Both the position numbers and the translations under genes were made by a program. From an uncultured Prevotellaceae bacterium (GTDB lineage: Bacteria; Bacteroidota; Bacteroidia; Bacteroidales; Bacteroidaceae), in contig CACYQO010000041.1 in assembly GCA_902776545.1 (NCBI GenBank), positions 1-39,014 of the forward strand: DNA of 39,014 nucleotides, given 5' to 3'. This document shows positions 23,199-31,163 of the stretch, piece after piece; position 1 is the stretch's first letter, and the number at the start of each line of letters is the position of its first letter. The notes under the pieces were generated by a model, which saw only the letters and a list, made by a program, of their open reading frames with translations, did not search any database and had not been told where the DNA came from.

Positions 23199-24223
23199 TA
23201 TGCAATCTGTTCCAAGGCATCGATGTCGGCCTCGGTGGTGGCCCAACTGGTGACGAAACGGCAGATGGTGTGGTGATGATCGGTCTGTCCGAAATGGGAG
23301 AATTCGATGTGTCGGCTCAGGCGTTCCACCTGTTCGTTATCGATGACCACAAATTGCTGGTTGGTTGGTGAGTCGACGAGGAACTGATAGCCTTTCTTCT
23401 TGAAGATGGCTTTCATCCGCATGGCCATCTTGATGGCGTGTTCGGAGAGGCGGAGGTAGAGGTTGTCTGTGAATAGGGCATCGAACTGGAGGCCGATGAG
23501 GGCACCTTTGGCGATGACGGCGCCGTGCTGCTTCTGGATGGAGAAGAAATGCTTGTGGGCCTTGCGGTTGGTGAAAACGACGGCCTCACCACAGAGGGCA
23601 CCAATCTTCGTGCCGCCGATGTAGAACACGTCGCAGTGACGGGCCAGATAGGGTAGGGTGACGTCGTTACCCTCAGCCATCAGACCATAGCCAAGCCGGG
23701 CACCGTCGATATAGAGGGGAATGTCGTACTGTTGGCACACCTTATATATATTATCTAACTCTCGGGCTGAATAGAGCGTGCCCAGTTCTGTGGGGAAGGT
23801 GATGTAGACCAGTCCCGGATGAACGGCGTGGTCTTTATTGCCATCGTGCATATAGTCGTCGAGGTATTTGTCGAGCGTGGCGGCTTCCATCTTCCCGTCA
23901 GTGTCGGGGATGGTGATGATCTTATGCTCCGTGAACTCCACGGCTCCGGCCTCATGGACGTTGATATGGCCACTGCCCACACAGATAACACCCTCATACT
24001 GGTAAAGCATTGAGTCGATGGTGGTGGCATTGGTTTGGGTGCCGCCCGTCAGGAAGAATATCTGGGCATCAGGCATGCCGCAGGCTTCGCGGATTCGGTC
24101 TTTGGCCCGTTCGCTGAACTCGTCGAAACCGTAGGGCGTCGGTTTGGCGTTGTTGTATTTCACCAGATTGTCGATTACCTGCTGACAGGCACCGTTGTTG
24201 TAATCACATTCAAAGGAAAGCAT
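23198..24223 (-). CDS. Low-specificity L-threonine aldolase family enzyme
   Basis: A 341-residue PLP enzyme of fold type I, expected to split L-threonine or allo-threonine into glycine and acetaldehyde in the cytoplasm. Visible motifs: FFLTGGTQTNATTID (57-71), HINVHEAGAVEF (86-97), the PLP-binding Asp in YIDGARLGYG (171-180), and FYIGGTKIGALCGEA with the Schiff-base Lys at 206. It ends in a short C-terminal domain with CRFVTSWATTEADID. It is monocistronic, transcribed away from the phosphatase genes, with its own -7 box at 24271. Related beta-eliminating lyases are an alternative, but the GGTKxG context favours the aldolase. Confidence 0.9.
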   Translation of the reverse strand: MLSFECDYNNGACQQVIDNLVKYNNAKPTPYGFDEFSERAKDRIREACGMPDAQIFFLTGGTQTNATTIDSMLYQYEGVICVGSGHINVHEAGAVEFTEHKIITIPDTDGKMEAATLDKYLDDYMHDGNKDHAVHPGLVYITFPTELGTLYSARELDNIYKVCQQYDIPLYIDGARLGYGLMAEGNDVTLPYLARHCDVFYIGGTKIGALCGEAVVFTNRKAHKHFFSIQKQHGAVIAKGALIGLQFDALFTDNLYLRLSEHAIKMAMRMKAIFKKKGYQFLVDSPTNQQFVVIDNEQVERLSRHIEFSHFGQTDHHHTICRFVTSWATTEADIDALEQIA

Positions 24224-24270
24224 AATGTATATTTACGATTTGCTAATTTACGATTTATTATTTATGTGTG

Positions 24271-24278
24271 CAAAGGTA
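24271..24278 (-). promoter_or_regulatory. Candidate -7 box for threonine aldolase
   Basis: TACCTTTG on the minus strand, 48 bases before the ATG at 24223. A -33 TTTG is not seen at the usual distance. Confidence 0.5.
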
Positions 24279-24288
24279 GTATATTTAC

Positions 24289-24348
24289 CGCAGATTACAC
24301 AGATTATACAGATTATTTTCATTTTTTTTCTGCGGAATCTGTGTGCAC
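24289..24348. repeat. ACACAGATT-type imperfect inverted repeat
   Basis: CCGCAGATTACACAGATTA on one side and CTGCGGAATCTGTGTGCAC on the other are inverted variants of one unit, separated by an A/T-rich stretch. They fill the gap just before the ATG at 24354 and make a false upstream extension of that reading frame. Confidence 0.65.
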
Positions 24349-24353
24349 CCGAA

Positions 24354-26528
24354 ATGATCAAGAAAGTACTTCTGATATTCCTTATAGAACTTATGGGGAC
24401 AGTTCCCGTGAGTTCTTCAACAGACATCCTGCCGCCTGCTCCTGATTATGGGGACGCTTCACAGTGGTATATTCACGACCAGAAGGGCGTTGCCGACATC
24501 TTCTATGTGATTTCCACAGAGACGGGCGACCACATGGAGGGTACTGATACCTGCCATTTCGCCAATACCAAACATCCCCGTCAACGGGCTCAGATGCTGA
24601 TGGAGATGGCGGCAGTGGATTCTTTTTATACAGGCAAGTTGAATTATTACTCCCCCTACTATCGTCAGGTTTCCATGCATGCTTTGACTGATCCGAAACG
24701 GTTCCCGGCACGTATGGCCAAGGCGATAGAGGATGTGAAAGTGAGTTGGCGGTATTATCTGGAGCACTTTAATCAGGGCCGTCCTTTTATCCTGGCGGGT
24801 TACAGTCAGGGTGCTGCCGCCGTGTTGGCTATCATGAAGGAGATGACCGACAGTATCGCCCGGCGAATGGTGGCATCATACGTCATCGGTTATAAGGTGA
24901 CGGCTGGTGATCTGGATAATATTCAGAACCTCCGTCCTGCCAGAGGGGCAACGGATGTAGGTGTGACGGTGTGTTTTAACTCGGTGGCATCACCAGAGGG
25001 AGAACTGGCAGCCGTCAGTGGCGGGAACCTGTTGTGCATCAATCCTGTGAATTGGCAAAGAGATACGGTCAGCACCTCTTTTATATATAATATGCCGCCG
25101 GTAAGGGACACGCTCACCGTGGCTTGCGATCCGGAGCGCCATCTGTTGATGGTCAGGGGATTGGATAAACAGGAGATTCTGCCTGTTATCGGCAAATCCG
25201 GCAATTACCATAATTATGAACTGCGATTCTATCATCCCTTTATCCGTCAGAATATGGCAGACCGTGTGGCGGCTTATCTGAAGGCTGTCAGTCATCAACC
25301 GTCGGTTAAGGAAGAGATCTTCGAGGATGTGACTTGTGCGGCTGGTGTGAATAAGGCATATGTTCCCACCGTCAAGAGGACATGGACACCGGCGCCTGAT
25401 GGAAAGTCGCCGTTTGCCATCATTACATACGGTCGTCATGGTTCTTGCTATTTAGGCAAACCAACAGATTACGATGCACCTCTCAAGGTGTTGGCAAAGG
25501 CTGACAGTATTGATCGGCTGACACCCTTAGGCAAGAACGTCTTGGATCGTCTGAAGCTGATCCGTAGAGATGCCAATAACCATTGGGGAGAACTCTCGGA
25601 GAAGGGAGTCCGTCAGCAGCGGGAGATCGCCTGGCGGTTGATAGAGCGTGTTCCAGAGATATTCAACAAAGATGCCTTCCATCTTGGTGCACGCAGTCTG
25701 AGGGATACCCGTTCGTTGCTCTCGATGGACCAATTGATGATGCAGGTAGCCAGAGAGTGTCGTACCCGTGTCTATCATAATTCCAGCAATGGTTATGCTT
25801 TTTATCTGAATCATCAGGAAGAGAGTCGTCTCCTCATTCATAAAGACTCGCTGGCCAAGGCGGCATTTGAGGCATTCTCAAAGAAATACGGGGATGGTGA
25901 CCGACTGGCGAAGACACTCTTCTCGGATCCGGATTACATTCGTGACCAAGTTGATGTGCAAAAACTGAGTGACCAGCTCTTCAAGATCGCCGGCAGTATC
26001 CAGAATACGAGGTTGGACGGTAAAGTGTCACTCTACGACTTGTTTACAAAAGAAGAGATCTGGCATCAGTGGAAGAAACGGAATGCCTGGAACTATGTGA
26101 ACTACGGGAATTATAGGAGAGAAGGAGTAAGGAGAGAAGGAGTAAAGGAAGGTCTGGAGCACCGGCTTCTGCGCCGTCTGCTGCACTTCTCAGATACGGC
26201 TCAGACATTAGGCTCCACGGCTGTTTTTCATATTGCCGATGAGACCAGTTTCCTGCCGTTGGTCAGTCTGATGGAAATCAATGGCTATGGTATGGCAACT
26301 GATGATTTAGAGACCCTGGACGAGAAAGGCTGGGCTGACTATCGTATCTGTCCAATGAGTGCCAACCTGCAGTGGGTTCTCTATCGCAAGGATATGGAAG
26401 ATCAGGATGTGCTGATCAAGGTGTTGCTGAACGGTCAGGAGGCTGCGTTGCCTCTCCCCTCGGAGAATGCTCCTTATTATCATTTGAAGGATTTTAAAGA
26501 CTATTATCTTAAAAAAGTCACAGAATGA
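24354..26528 (+). CDS. Secreted fusion: DUF3089-type alpha/beta-hydrolase plus degenerate histidine phosphatase
   Basis: A 724-residue protein from the ATG at 24354 (MIKKVLLIFLIELMGTVPVS, signal-peptide-like). The longer frame from 24225 is repeat sequence and is rejected. Residues 30-310 resemble DUF3089 hydrolases, with the nucleophile elbow GYSQG (Ser151) in FILAGYSQGAAAV. Residues 350-724 are a histidine acid phosphatase domain closely related to the next gene product, but altered at the active site: RHGSC (361-365) replaces RHGxR, and ADE (628-630) stands where the neighbour has GHE. The usual catalytic His362 remains. A tandem repeat at 26116-26148 is read as REGVRREGVKEG. The phosphatase half is probably weak or inactive, which leaves the hydrolase half as the likely active part. 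It overlaps the next gene by ATGA. Confidence 0.72.
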   Translation: MIKKVLLIFLIELMGTVPVSSSTDILPPAPDYGDASQWYIHDQKGVADIFYVISTETGDHMEGTDTCHFANTKHPRQRAQMLMEMAAVDSFYTGKLNYYSPYYRQVSMHALTDPKRFPARMAKAIEDVKVSWRYYLEHFNQGRPFILAGYSQGAAAVLAIMKEMTDSIARRMVASYVIGYKVTAGDLDNIQNLRPARGATDVGVTVCFNSVASPEGELAAVSGGNLLCINPVNWQRDTVSTSFIYNMPPVRDTLTVACDPERHLLMVRGLDKQEILPVIGKSGNYHNYELRFYHPFIRQNMADRVAAYLKAVSHQPSVKEEIFEDVTCAAGVNKAYVPTVKRTWTPAPDGKSPFAIITYGRHGSCYLGKPTDYDAPLKVLAKADSIDRLTPLGKNVLDRLKLIRRDANNHWGELSEKGVRQQREIAWRLIERVPEIFNKDAFHLGARSLRDTRSLLSMDQLMMQVARECRTRVYHNSSNGYAFYLNHQEESRLLIHKDSLAKAAFEAFSKKYGDGDRLAKTLFSDPDYIRDQVDVQKLSDQLFKIAGSIQNTRLDGKVSLYDLFTKEEIWHQWKKRNAWNYVNYGNYRREGVRREGVKEGLEHRLLRRLLHFSDTAQTLGSTAVFHIADETSFLPLVSLMEINGYGMATDDLETLDEKGWADYRICPMSANLQWVLYRKDMEDQDVLIKVLLNGQEAALPLPSENAPYYHLKDFKDYYLKKVTE

Positions 26529-27982
26529 CACAGATGATTATGGTCACACGGAAATCACAGAAATCACGGCGCTCGAGCTCTGCTCGCTTGCTACCGAAGG
26601 GACGCAAGAAATGGTCGACCGGTGGTCGACGCCCGGCACAGAGAATACTGCAGTCGGTACTCTTTACATTCCTCCTTCTCTCCTTACTCCTTCTCTCCTC
26701 CTCTCCTTCTTCAGCTCAGTCAGCCCTTTCCATCATCAGAGACAACCCCAGTTTCGCAGCCAGTAATTACAGTATCTATCCAGATACGGCCCTGCCTTGT
26801 CTGACACCGGCTCCGGAGGGTAAGGTGCCTTTCTATATCTCGCATTATGGTCGTCATGGTTCACGCTATGTAGAGAATCGCAAGGGTTTTGATACTCCTT
26901 ATAATATGCTCTGTCGTGCTGACAGTATGAACGAGCTCACGGAAACGGGAAAGATGATACTGAACAACATGCGACTGATCTTTGCCGATACCGAGAACCA
27001 CTGGGGCGACCTGACCAGTTACGGACAGAAACAGCATCGTGGCATTGCCCAGCGGATGATGGAACGGTTCCCGGAGGTGTTCAGTGGCGATGCTCATGTC
27101 GATGCCCGCAGTACGATCGTACCCCGTTGTATCCTTTCGATGGGATCGGCCATGCATGTGATGATCAGCAATAATCCTGAATTGCATATCTCACTGAAAG
27201 CCTCTCAGGAAGATATGTGGTATATGAACCATCAGGATCCGTTGTTGCGCAGGAATGGTATGTCGACGCCAGAGGTGACGAAGGCCTATGATGACTTTAT
27301 CGAGGAACGGAAGCATAACGAGCGACTGATGCAACTGCTCTTCATCCATCCGGATTCGGTGCGTGGTGTGGTCAGCGATATCTGGCTGAACTACTACCTG
27401 ATCAAGATGGGACTCTTCCAGTTGAATACACATCTATATAAAGATACATCTATTACGGATATCTTCACGGCCCAGGAGATTTACAAACTCTGGCAATGGG
27501 AGAATATCTGGTGGTATATCATGCACGGCGCATGTAAGTTGAACGGCGGTCATCAGCCCTATACCCAACGTTATCTGCTTAAGAAGATCATCGAAGATGC
27601 CGACAGTTGCATCCAGCTGGAGTGTCCCGGGGCACAACTGCGATTTGGCCATGAGACGGTGCTCTTGCCACTGGCTTGTCTGATCGGCGTCAACGGCTTT
27701 GACCTGGAGACGGATAATCTGAATGAGTTGGAAGAGAAAGGATGGTGGGCATCGAAGGTGTTCCCCATGGGCTCCAACTTGCAGTTCATCTTCTACCGCA
27801 GCGACATCCACGACGAGGATGTGCTTTTCAAGGTGCTGTTGAATGAAAGAGAGGCTACGTTGCCTATTCCGACAGACGTAGCCCCCTATTATCATTGGAA
27901 GGATTTCCGTGAACACTATTTGAAGAAGATTGAGGCCTATGAAGAGTTGCGCAATGCAATATCTTCAAAGAAGAGCCAATAA
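26525..27982 (+). CDS. Secreted histidine-type phosphatase
   Basis: A 485-residue protein of the histidine acid phosphatase superfamily, with the motif ISHYGRHGSRY (catalytic His111, Arg110 and Arg114), the ARST...R segment VDARSTIVPRCILSM, and the proton-donor motif LRFGHETVLLPL. These resemble inositol polyphosphate phosphatase (MINPP/phytase-like) enzymes of Bacteroidetes; the substrate is unproven. The ATG at 26525 overlaps the upstream stop. The first 42 residues are oddly basic and repeat-like (SRRSSSARLLPKGRKKW), before a hydrophobic stretch (LFTFLLLSLLLLSSS) ending near SSAQ, a likely signal-peptidase site. The hydrophobic stretch is itself encoded by a CTCCTTCT-type repeat (26665-26712). 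No other in-frame ATG is available. Confidence 0.82.
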   Translation: MTQMIMVTRKSQKSRRSSSARLLPKGRKKWSTGGRRPAQRILQSVLFTFLLLSLLLLSSSPSSAQSALSIIRDNPSFAASNYSIYPDTALPCLTPAPEGKVPFYISHYGRHGSRYVENRKGFDTPYNMLCRADSMNELTETGKMILNNMRLIFADTENHWGDLTSYGQKQHRGIAQRMMERFPEVFSGDAHVDARSTIVPRCILSMGSAMHVMISNNPELHISLKASQEDMWYMNHQDPLLRRNGMSTPEVTKAYDDFIEERKHNERLMQLLFIHPDSVRGVVSDIWLNYYLIKMGLFQLNTHLYKDTSITDIFTAQEIYKLWQWENIWWYIMHGACKLNGGHQPYTQRYLLKKIIEDADSCIQLECPGAQLRFGHETVLLPLACLIGVNGFDLETDNLNELEEKGWWASKVFPMGSNLQFIFYRSDIHDEDVLFKVLLNEREATLPIPTDVAPYYHWKDFREHYLKKIEAYEELRNAISSKKSQ

Positions 27983-27989
27983 GGCTTGT

Positions 27990-28952
27990 CTACAGGGCTT
28001 CGAGCATCCTCTTAATCACCACAGAACAACTGATCTCACGGTTGGCAGCCTCAGGGATGACGAGGCTGTTGGGTGATTCAATCACGTCATCGGTGACAAT
28101 CAGATTACGACGGACGGGCAGGCAGTGCATGAACTTGCCATTGTTCGTCCACGACATGTGCTCGGTGTCCACCGTCCACGACATGTCCTTGGAGGTGATC
28201 TTGCCATAGTCGGCAGGATTGGTCACACCGGGATTACTCCAGTTCTTGGCGTAGATGAAGTCGGCACCTTCGAAGGCTTTCTTCTGATCATACTCCACAC
28301 GGGCATTGCCGACGAACAGAGGATCGAGCTCATAGCCTTCGGGGTGGGTGATGACGAGGTCGACATCAGCGGCGTTCATCCATTGTGCGAAACTGTTGGG
28401 CACGGCCTGAGGCAAGGCACGGCAATGGGGTGCCCAGGTCAGCACGACCTTCGGACGCTTGACGGTCTTATGCTCCTCGATGGTGATGAGGTCTGCGAAG
28501 GCCTGCAAGGGATGCACGGTGGCAGTTTCCATTGCGAAGACGGGACGGCCAGAGTATTTGATAAACTGATTCAGCACCGTTTCGGCATAGTCATACTCAC
28601 GGTCTGTCAGTCCTGCAAAGGAGCGCACACCGATAAGATCGCAGTAGCAGCCCATCACGGGGATGGCCTCCAGCAGATGCTCACTCTTGTCACCATCCAT
28701 GATGACACCACGCTCCGTTTCCAGTTTCCAGGCACCGGCATTGACATCGAGCACGATGACATTCATGCCTAAGTTCATGGCGGCCTTCTGGGTGGACAGA
28801 CGGGTGCGCAACGAGTTGTTGAAGAAGATCATCATCAGGGTTTTGTTCTTGCCCAAATGCTGATACTTATAACGGTCGTTCTTAATCTCAAATGCCTCGG
28901 CCATCGCCTTATCCAACGGGCCGATGTCCTGTACGTTGATGAATGATTTCAT
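27990..28952 (-). CDS. argF': N-succinylornithine carbamoyltransferase (acylornithine type)
   Basis: A 320-residue cytoplasmic enzyme that carbamoylates acylated ornithine. Motifs: SLRTR (47-51) for carbamoyl phosphate, GAWKLETERG (73-82), the HPLQ box (148-151), and HCLPVRRN (276-283). The whole sequence resembles the Bacteroides fragilis succinylornithine enzyme, as recalled, not the classic ornithine enzyme: the HCLPVRR loop and the DGDKSEHLLEAIP segment are typical. From memory, the specificity residue Pro90 of that enzyme (Glu in the acetyl-type) aligns with Ser90 here. It closes the arg/pro cluster and is separated from proA by an inverted family A repeat pair. Confidence 0.92.
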   Translation of the reverse strand: MKSFINVQDIGPLDKAMAEAFEIKNDRYKYQHLGKNKTLMMIFFNNSLRTRLSTQKAAMNLGMNVIVLDVNAGAWKLETERGVIMDGDKSEHLLEAIPVMGCYCDLIGVRSFAGLTDREYDYAETVLNQFIKYSGRPVFAMETATVHPLQAFADLITIEEHKTVKRPKVVLTWAPHCRALPQAVPNSFAQWMNAADVDLVITHPEGYELDPLFVGNARVEYDQKKAFEGADFIYAKNWSNPGVTNPADYGKITSKDMSWTVDTEHMSWTNNGKFMHCLPVRRNLIVTDDVIESPNSLVIPEAANREISCSVVIKRMLEAL

Positions 28953-28960
28953 ATTCTTTG

Positions 28961-28998
28961 AGCCCCCTAAGTTAGGGGGATGGGGGTCTGAACAAGCG
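28961..28998 (+). repeat. Family A palindromic repeat, left half of the pair between proA and argF'
   Basis: AGCCCCCTAAGTTAGGGGG then ATGGGGGTCTGAACAAGCG. It is near identical to 3128-3159 and inverted relative to 29037-29076. Confidence 0.9.
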
Positions 28999-29036
28999 AA
29001 ATCAGACCTTTTAATTGTTATTACTATGGGGCACTG

Positions 29037-29076
29037 CGCTTGTTCAGACCCCTGTGGCCCCCTAACTTAGGGGGCT
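29037..29076 (-). repeat. Family A palindromic repeat, right half of the pair
   Basis: CGCTTGTTCAGACCCCTGTGG then CCCCCTAACTTAGGGGGCT, the inverted copy of 28961-28998 with a small change before the stem. The two arms, about 38 bases each, can fold into one long hairpin in the proA-argF' transcript. Confidence 0.9.
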
Positions 29077-29080
29077 TGTA

Positions 29081-30322
29081 CTAACTTCTGATTTGTCCTT
29101 CGCCTTCGATGAGCCATTTGTAGGTGCAGATCTCTTCCAGCGCCATCGGGCCACGGGGACCGAGCTTCTGGGTGGAGATACCGATTTCCGCACCAAGGCC
29201 GAACTGCGCACCGTCGGTAAACGATGTGGGGACATTCCAATAGACGCAGGCTGCATCGACATGGGCCTGGAACTTTCGGGCAGTGGCCCCATTCATGGTG
29301 ATGATGGATTCACTATGGCCGGAACCGTTGGCATCGATATGATCTAAGGCCTCGTCGAGAGATACAACGGTCTTGATGGCAAGTTTATAGTCCATGAACT
29401 CCGTGCCGAAGCTGTCTTCGGTGGCATGCTCCAGATAGGGGTACTTGCCGCTGAGGGCTGCAAAGGCTTTCTCGTCGGCGTAGATGATCACATTCTTCTC
29501 TGCCATCTTCTCGCAGAGAGCGGGAAGGTCAGGAAGACGGCTCTCGTGAATGAGCAGACAGTCGAGGGCGTTGCATACAGAGACGCGACGGGTCTTGGCA
29601 TTGTTGATAATGGCTTTGCCCATGCCGAGATCACCTTCTTCGTCGAAATAGGTGTTCACCACACCAGCACCTGTCTCAATCACCGGCACTCGGGCGGTAT
29701 CCCTGACAAAGTCGATAAGTTTACGACCGCCACGGGGGATACAGAGATCTACATAACCCACGGCATTGAGCATCTCACCAGTAGCCTCATGGGTGGCTGG
29801 CAGCAGGGCAACGACATCGGGACTGACACCATATTTCTCCAAGATCTCATGGATCAGCGCCACCTCCTCACGGTTGGAGCAGTCGGCATCCTTGCCGCCT
29901 TTCAGCACACAGGCGTTACCGCTCTTGAAACAGAGGGAGAAAACATCGAAGGTTACGTTTGGACGGGCCTCGTAGATCATGCCGATAACACCGAAGGGCA
30001 CGCTGACACGGCAGAGACGGAGGCCGTTAGGTAGTGTCTTCTGTTTGGTGATGTGTCCTAAGGGTGTGGGTAGGGTGGCGACGTTACGCATATCGGAGGC
30101 GATGCCTTCCAGACGACTGTCCGTCAGTTGCAGACGGTCGTAGAGGGGATTGTCTTTCGACATCTTGGCCAAATCCTGAGCGTTGGCATCAAGAATCCTT
30201 ACCTTATTATTAATAATAGCATCGGCAACGGCATTCAGAATCTCGTTGCGCTGCCCGTCGCTCAGCAGTGCCAGACTCTTACTGGCGCGCTTCACTCTCT
30301 CAAAAGTCTCTTTCAGTTGCAT
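29081..30322 (-). CDS. proA: Glutamate-5-semialdehyde dehydrogenase (gamma-glutamyl phosphate reductase)
   Basis: The second step of proline synthesis: NADPH-dependent reduction of glutamyl-5-phosphate. A 413-residue protein from ATG 30322 ([20 protein letters not shown]). An in-frame TTG at 30340 belongs to a family C repeat and is not favoured. Motifs: [52 protein letters not shown], and the catalytic Cys in [14 protein letters not shown]. The C-terminal part has [20 protein letters not shown], as in all ProA. It lies directly behind proB with a family C stem-loop between them, and the two enzymes share an unstable intermediate. Confidence 0.97.
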   Translation of the reverse strand: MQLKETFERVKRASKSLALLSDGQRNEILNAVADAIINNKVRILDANAQDLAKMSKDNPLYDRLQLTDSRLEGIASDMRNVATLPTPLGHITKQKTLPNGLRLCRVSVPFGVIGMIYEARPNVTFDVFSLCFKSGNACVLKGGKDADCSNREEVALIHEILEKYGVSPDVVALLPATHEATGEMLNAVGYVDLCIPRGGRKLIDFVRDTARVPVIETGAGVVNTYFDEEGDLGMGKAIINNAKTRRVSVCNALDCLLIHESRLPDLPALCEKMAEKNVIIYADEKAFAALSGKYPYLEHATEDSFGTEFMDYKLAIKTVVSLDEALDHIDANGSGHSESIITMNGATARKFQAHVDAACVYWNVPTSFTDGAQFGLGAEIGISTQKLGPRGPMALEEICTYKWLIEGEGQIRS

Positions 30323-30336
30323 ATCTTTTCTTTTTT

Positions 30337-30400
30337 GCAACGGACTACAGGACTATAGGACTATTTTTTGAAAGTCGTGTTAGTCCTGTTGTCCGTTGCT
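30337..30400 (-). repeat. Family C stem-loop, copy 1 (proB-proA gap)
   Basis: GCAACGGACTACAGGACTATAG (start 30337) pairs with AGTCCTGTTGTCCGTTGC (ending 30399). It overlaps the proB stop codon and ends 15 bases before the proA ATG. Confidence 0.92.
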
Positions 30401-31163
30401 ATATTAAAAACTCAGTATGGGGCGTATCTGCTGGATGCTCGATGAGGTCGCAGAGGATATTCTCACGCTCACCGTTAGCGATGATGACGCGGATCCCGGC
30501 CTGGGATACCTTGGCGGCAGTGGTGTACTTTGAGTGCATGCCACCACGACCGAAGGCACTTTTTTCAGCCTTGATGTACTGCGACAGGTCGGTGCCCGGT
30601 TCAACGGTCGGGATGATTTTCGACGTGGGGTCGTCTGGGTGACCGTCGTAGATACCGTCGATGTTGGAGAGCAGGATGAGGGTGTCTGCTTGCATCATCT
30701 GGGCGATGAGGCCGGAGAGCTCGTCGTTATCCGTAAACATCAGCTCCGTAACGCTGACGGTGTCGTTCTCGTTAACAATGGGTAGCACGTCGTTCTCCAA
30801 CATCACCGTCATACAGGCACGTTGGTTACGATACTGTTCACCAGGCTCGAAGTTCTCTTTCATGGTAAGGACTTGCCCTACGTGGACGCCGAACTCACGG
30901 AATAGGTCATAGTAGAGTCCTACGAGCTTCACTTGCCCCACGGCGGAGAACAACTGGCGCTGCTCAACGGAATCGAGGGAGTGGTCGATGCGCAGTTCGC
31001 CCCGTCCGGAGGCCATGGCACCCGACGATACGACGATCACCTCGATGCCTTGCTTCCGCAGCCAGGCAATCTGATCTACGAGTGCCGACACCCGAGTAAC
31101 ATCCAGTTTCCCGTCTTTCCGTGTCAGTACGTTCGAACCGATCTTTACAACTATTCTTTTCAT
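30399..31163 (-). CDS. proB: Glutamate 5-kinase, short form without PUA domain
   Basis: The first step of proline synthesis, ATP-dependent phosphorylation of glutamate. 254 residues, beginning MKRIVVKIGSNVLTRKDGKLD. Motifs of the amino-acid kinase fold: VVSSGAMASGRGEL, PIVNENDTVSVTELMFTDNDELSGLIAQM, and ILLSNIDGIYDGHP, then KSAFGRGGMHSKYTTAAKVSQAGI. It stops after the kinase domain; the C-terminal PUA RNA-binding-type domain of the E. coli form is absent, as in several other lineages. ATG overlaps the stop of the acyl-CoA synthetase (ATGA), so translation is coupled. Feedback control by proline would act on this enzyme. Confidence 0.96.
   Translation of the reverse strand: MKRIVVKIGSNVLTRKDGKLDVTRVSALVDQIAWLRKQGIEVIVVSSGAMASGRGELRIDHSLDSVEQRQLFSAVGQVKLVGLYYDLFREFGVHVGQVLTMKENFEPGEQYRNQRACMTVMLENDVLPIVNENDTVSVTELMFTDNDELSGLIAQMMQADTLILLSNIDGIYDGHPDDPTSKIIPTVEPGTDLSQYIKAEKSAFGRGGMHSKYTTAAKVSQAGIRVIIANGERENILCDLIEHPADTPHTEFLI

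Noticed and set aside
24225-24353. Longer start for the hydrolase-phosphatase fusion (ATG at 24225)
   Set aside because: The extra 43 codons are A/T-rich repeat sequence (ITQIIQIIFIFF) overlapping the aldolase promoter; the ATG at 24354 gives a normal signal peptide.
27990-28952. Classic ornithine carbamoyltransferase
   Set aside because: The loop and motif spacing (HCLPVRRN, GAWKLETERG) and overall likeness match the acylornithine type of Bacteroidetes.
30323-30340. TTG start of proA (and the similar TTG starts of argC and the acyl-CoA synthetase)
   Set aside because: The TTG belongs to the family C repeat; ATG codons 18-21 bases later match the family N-termini.
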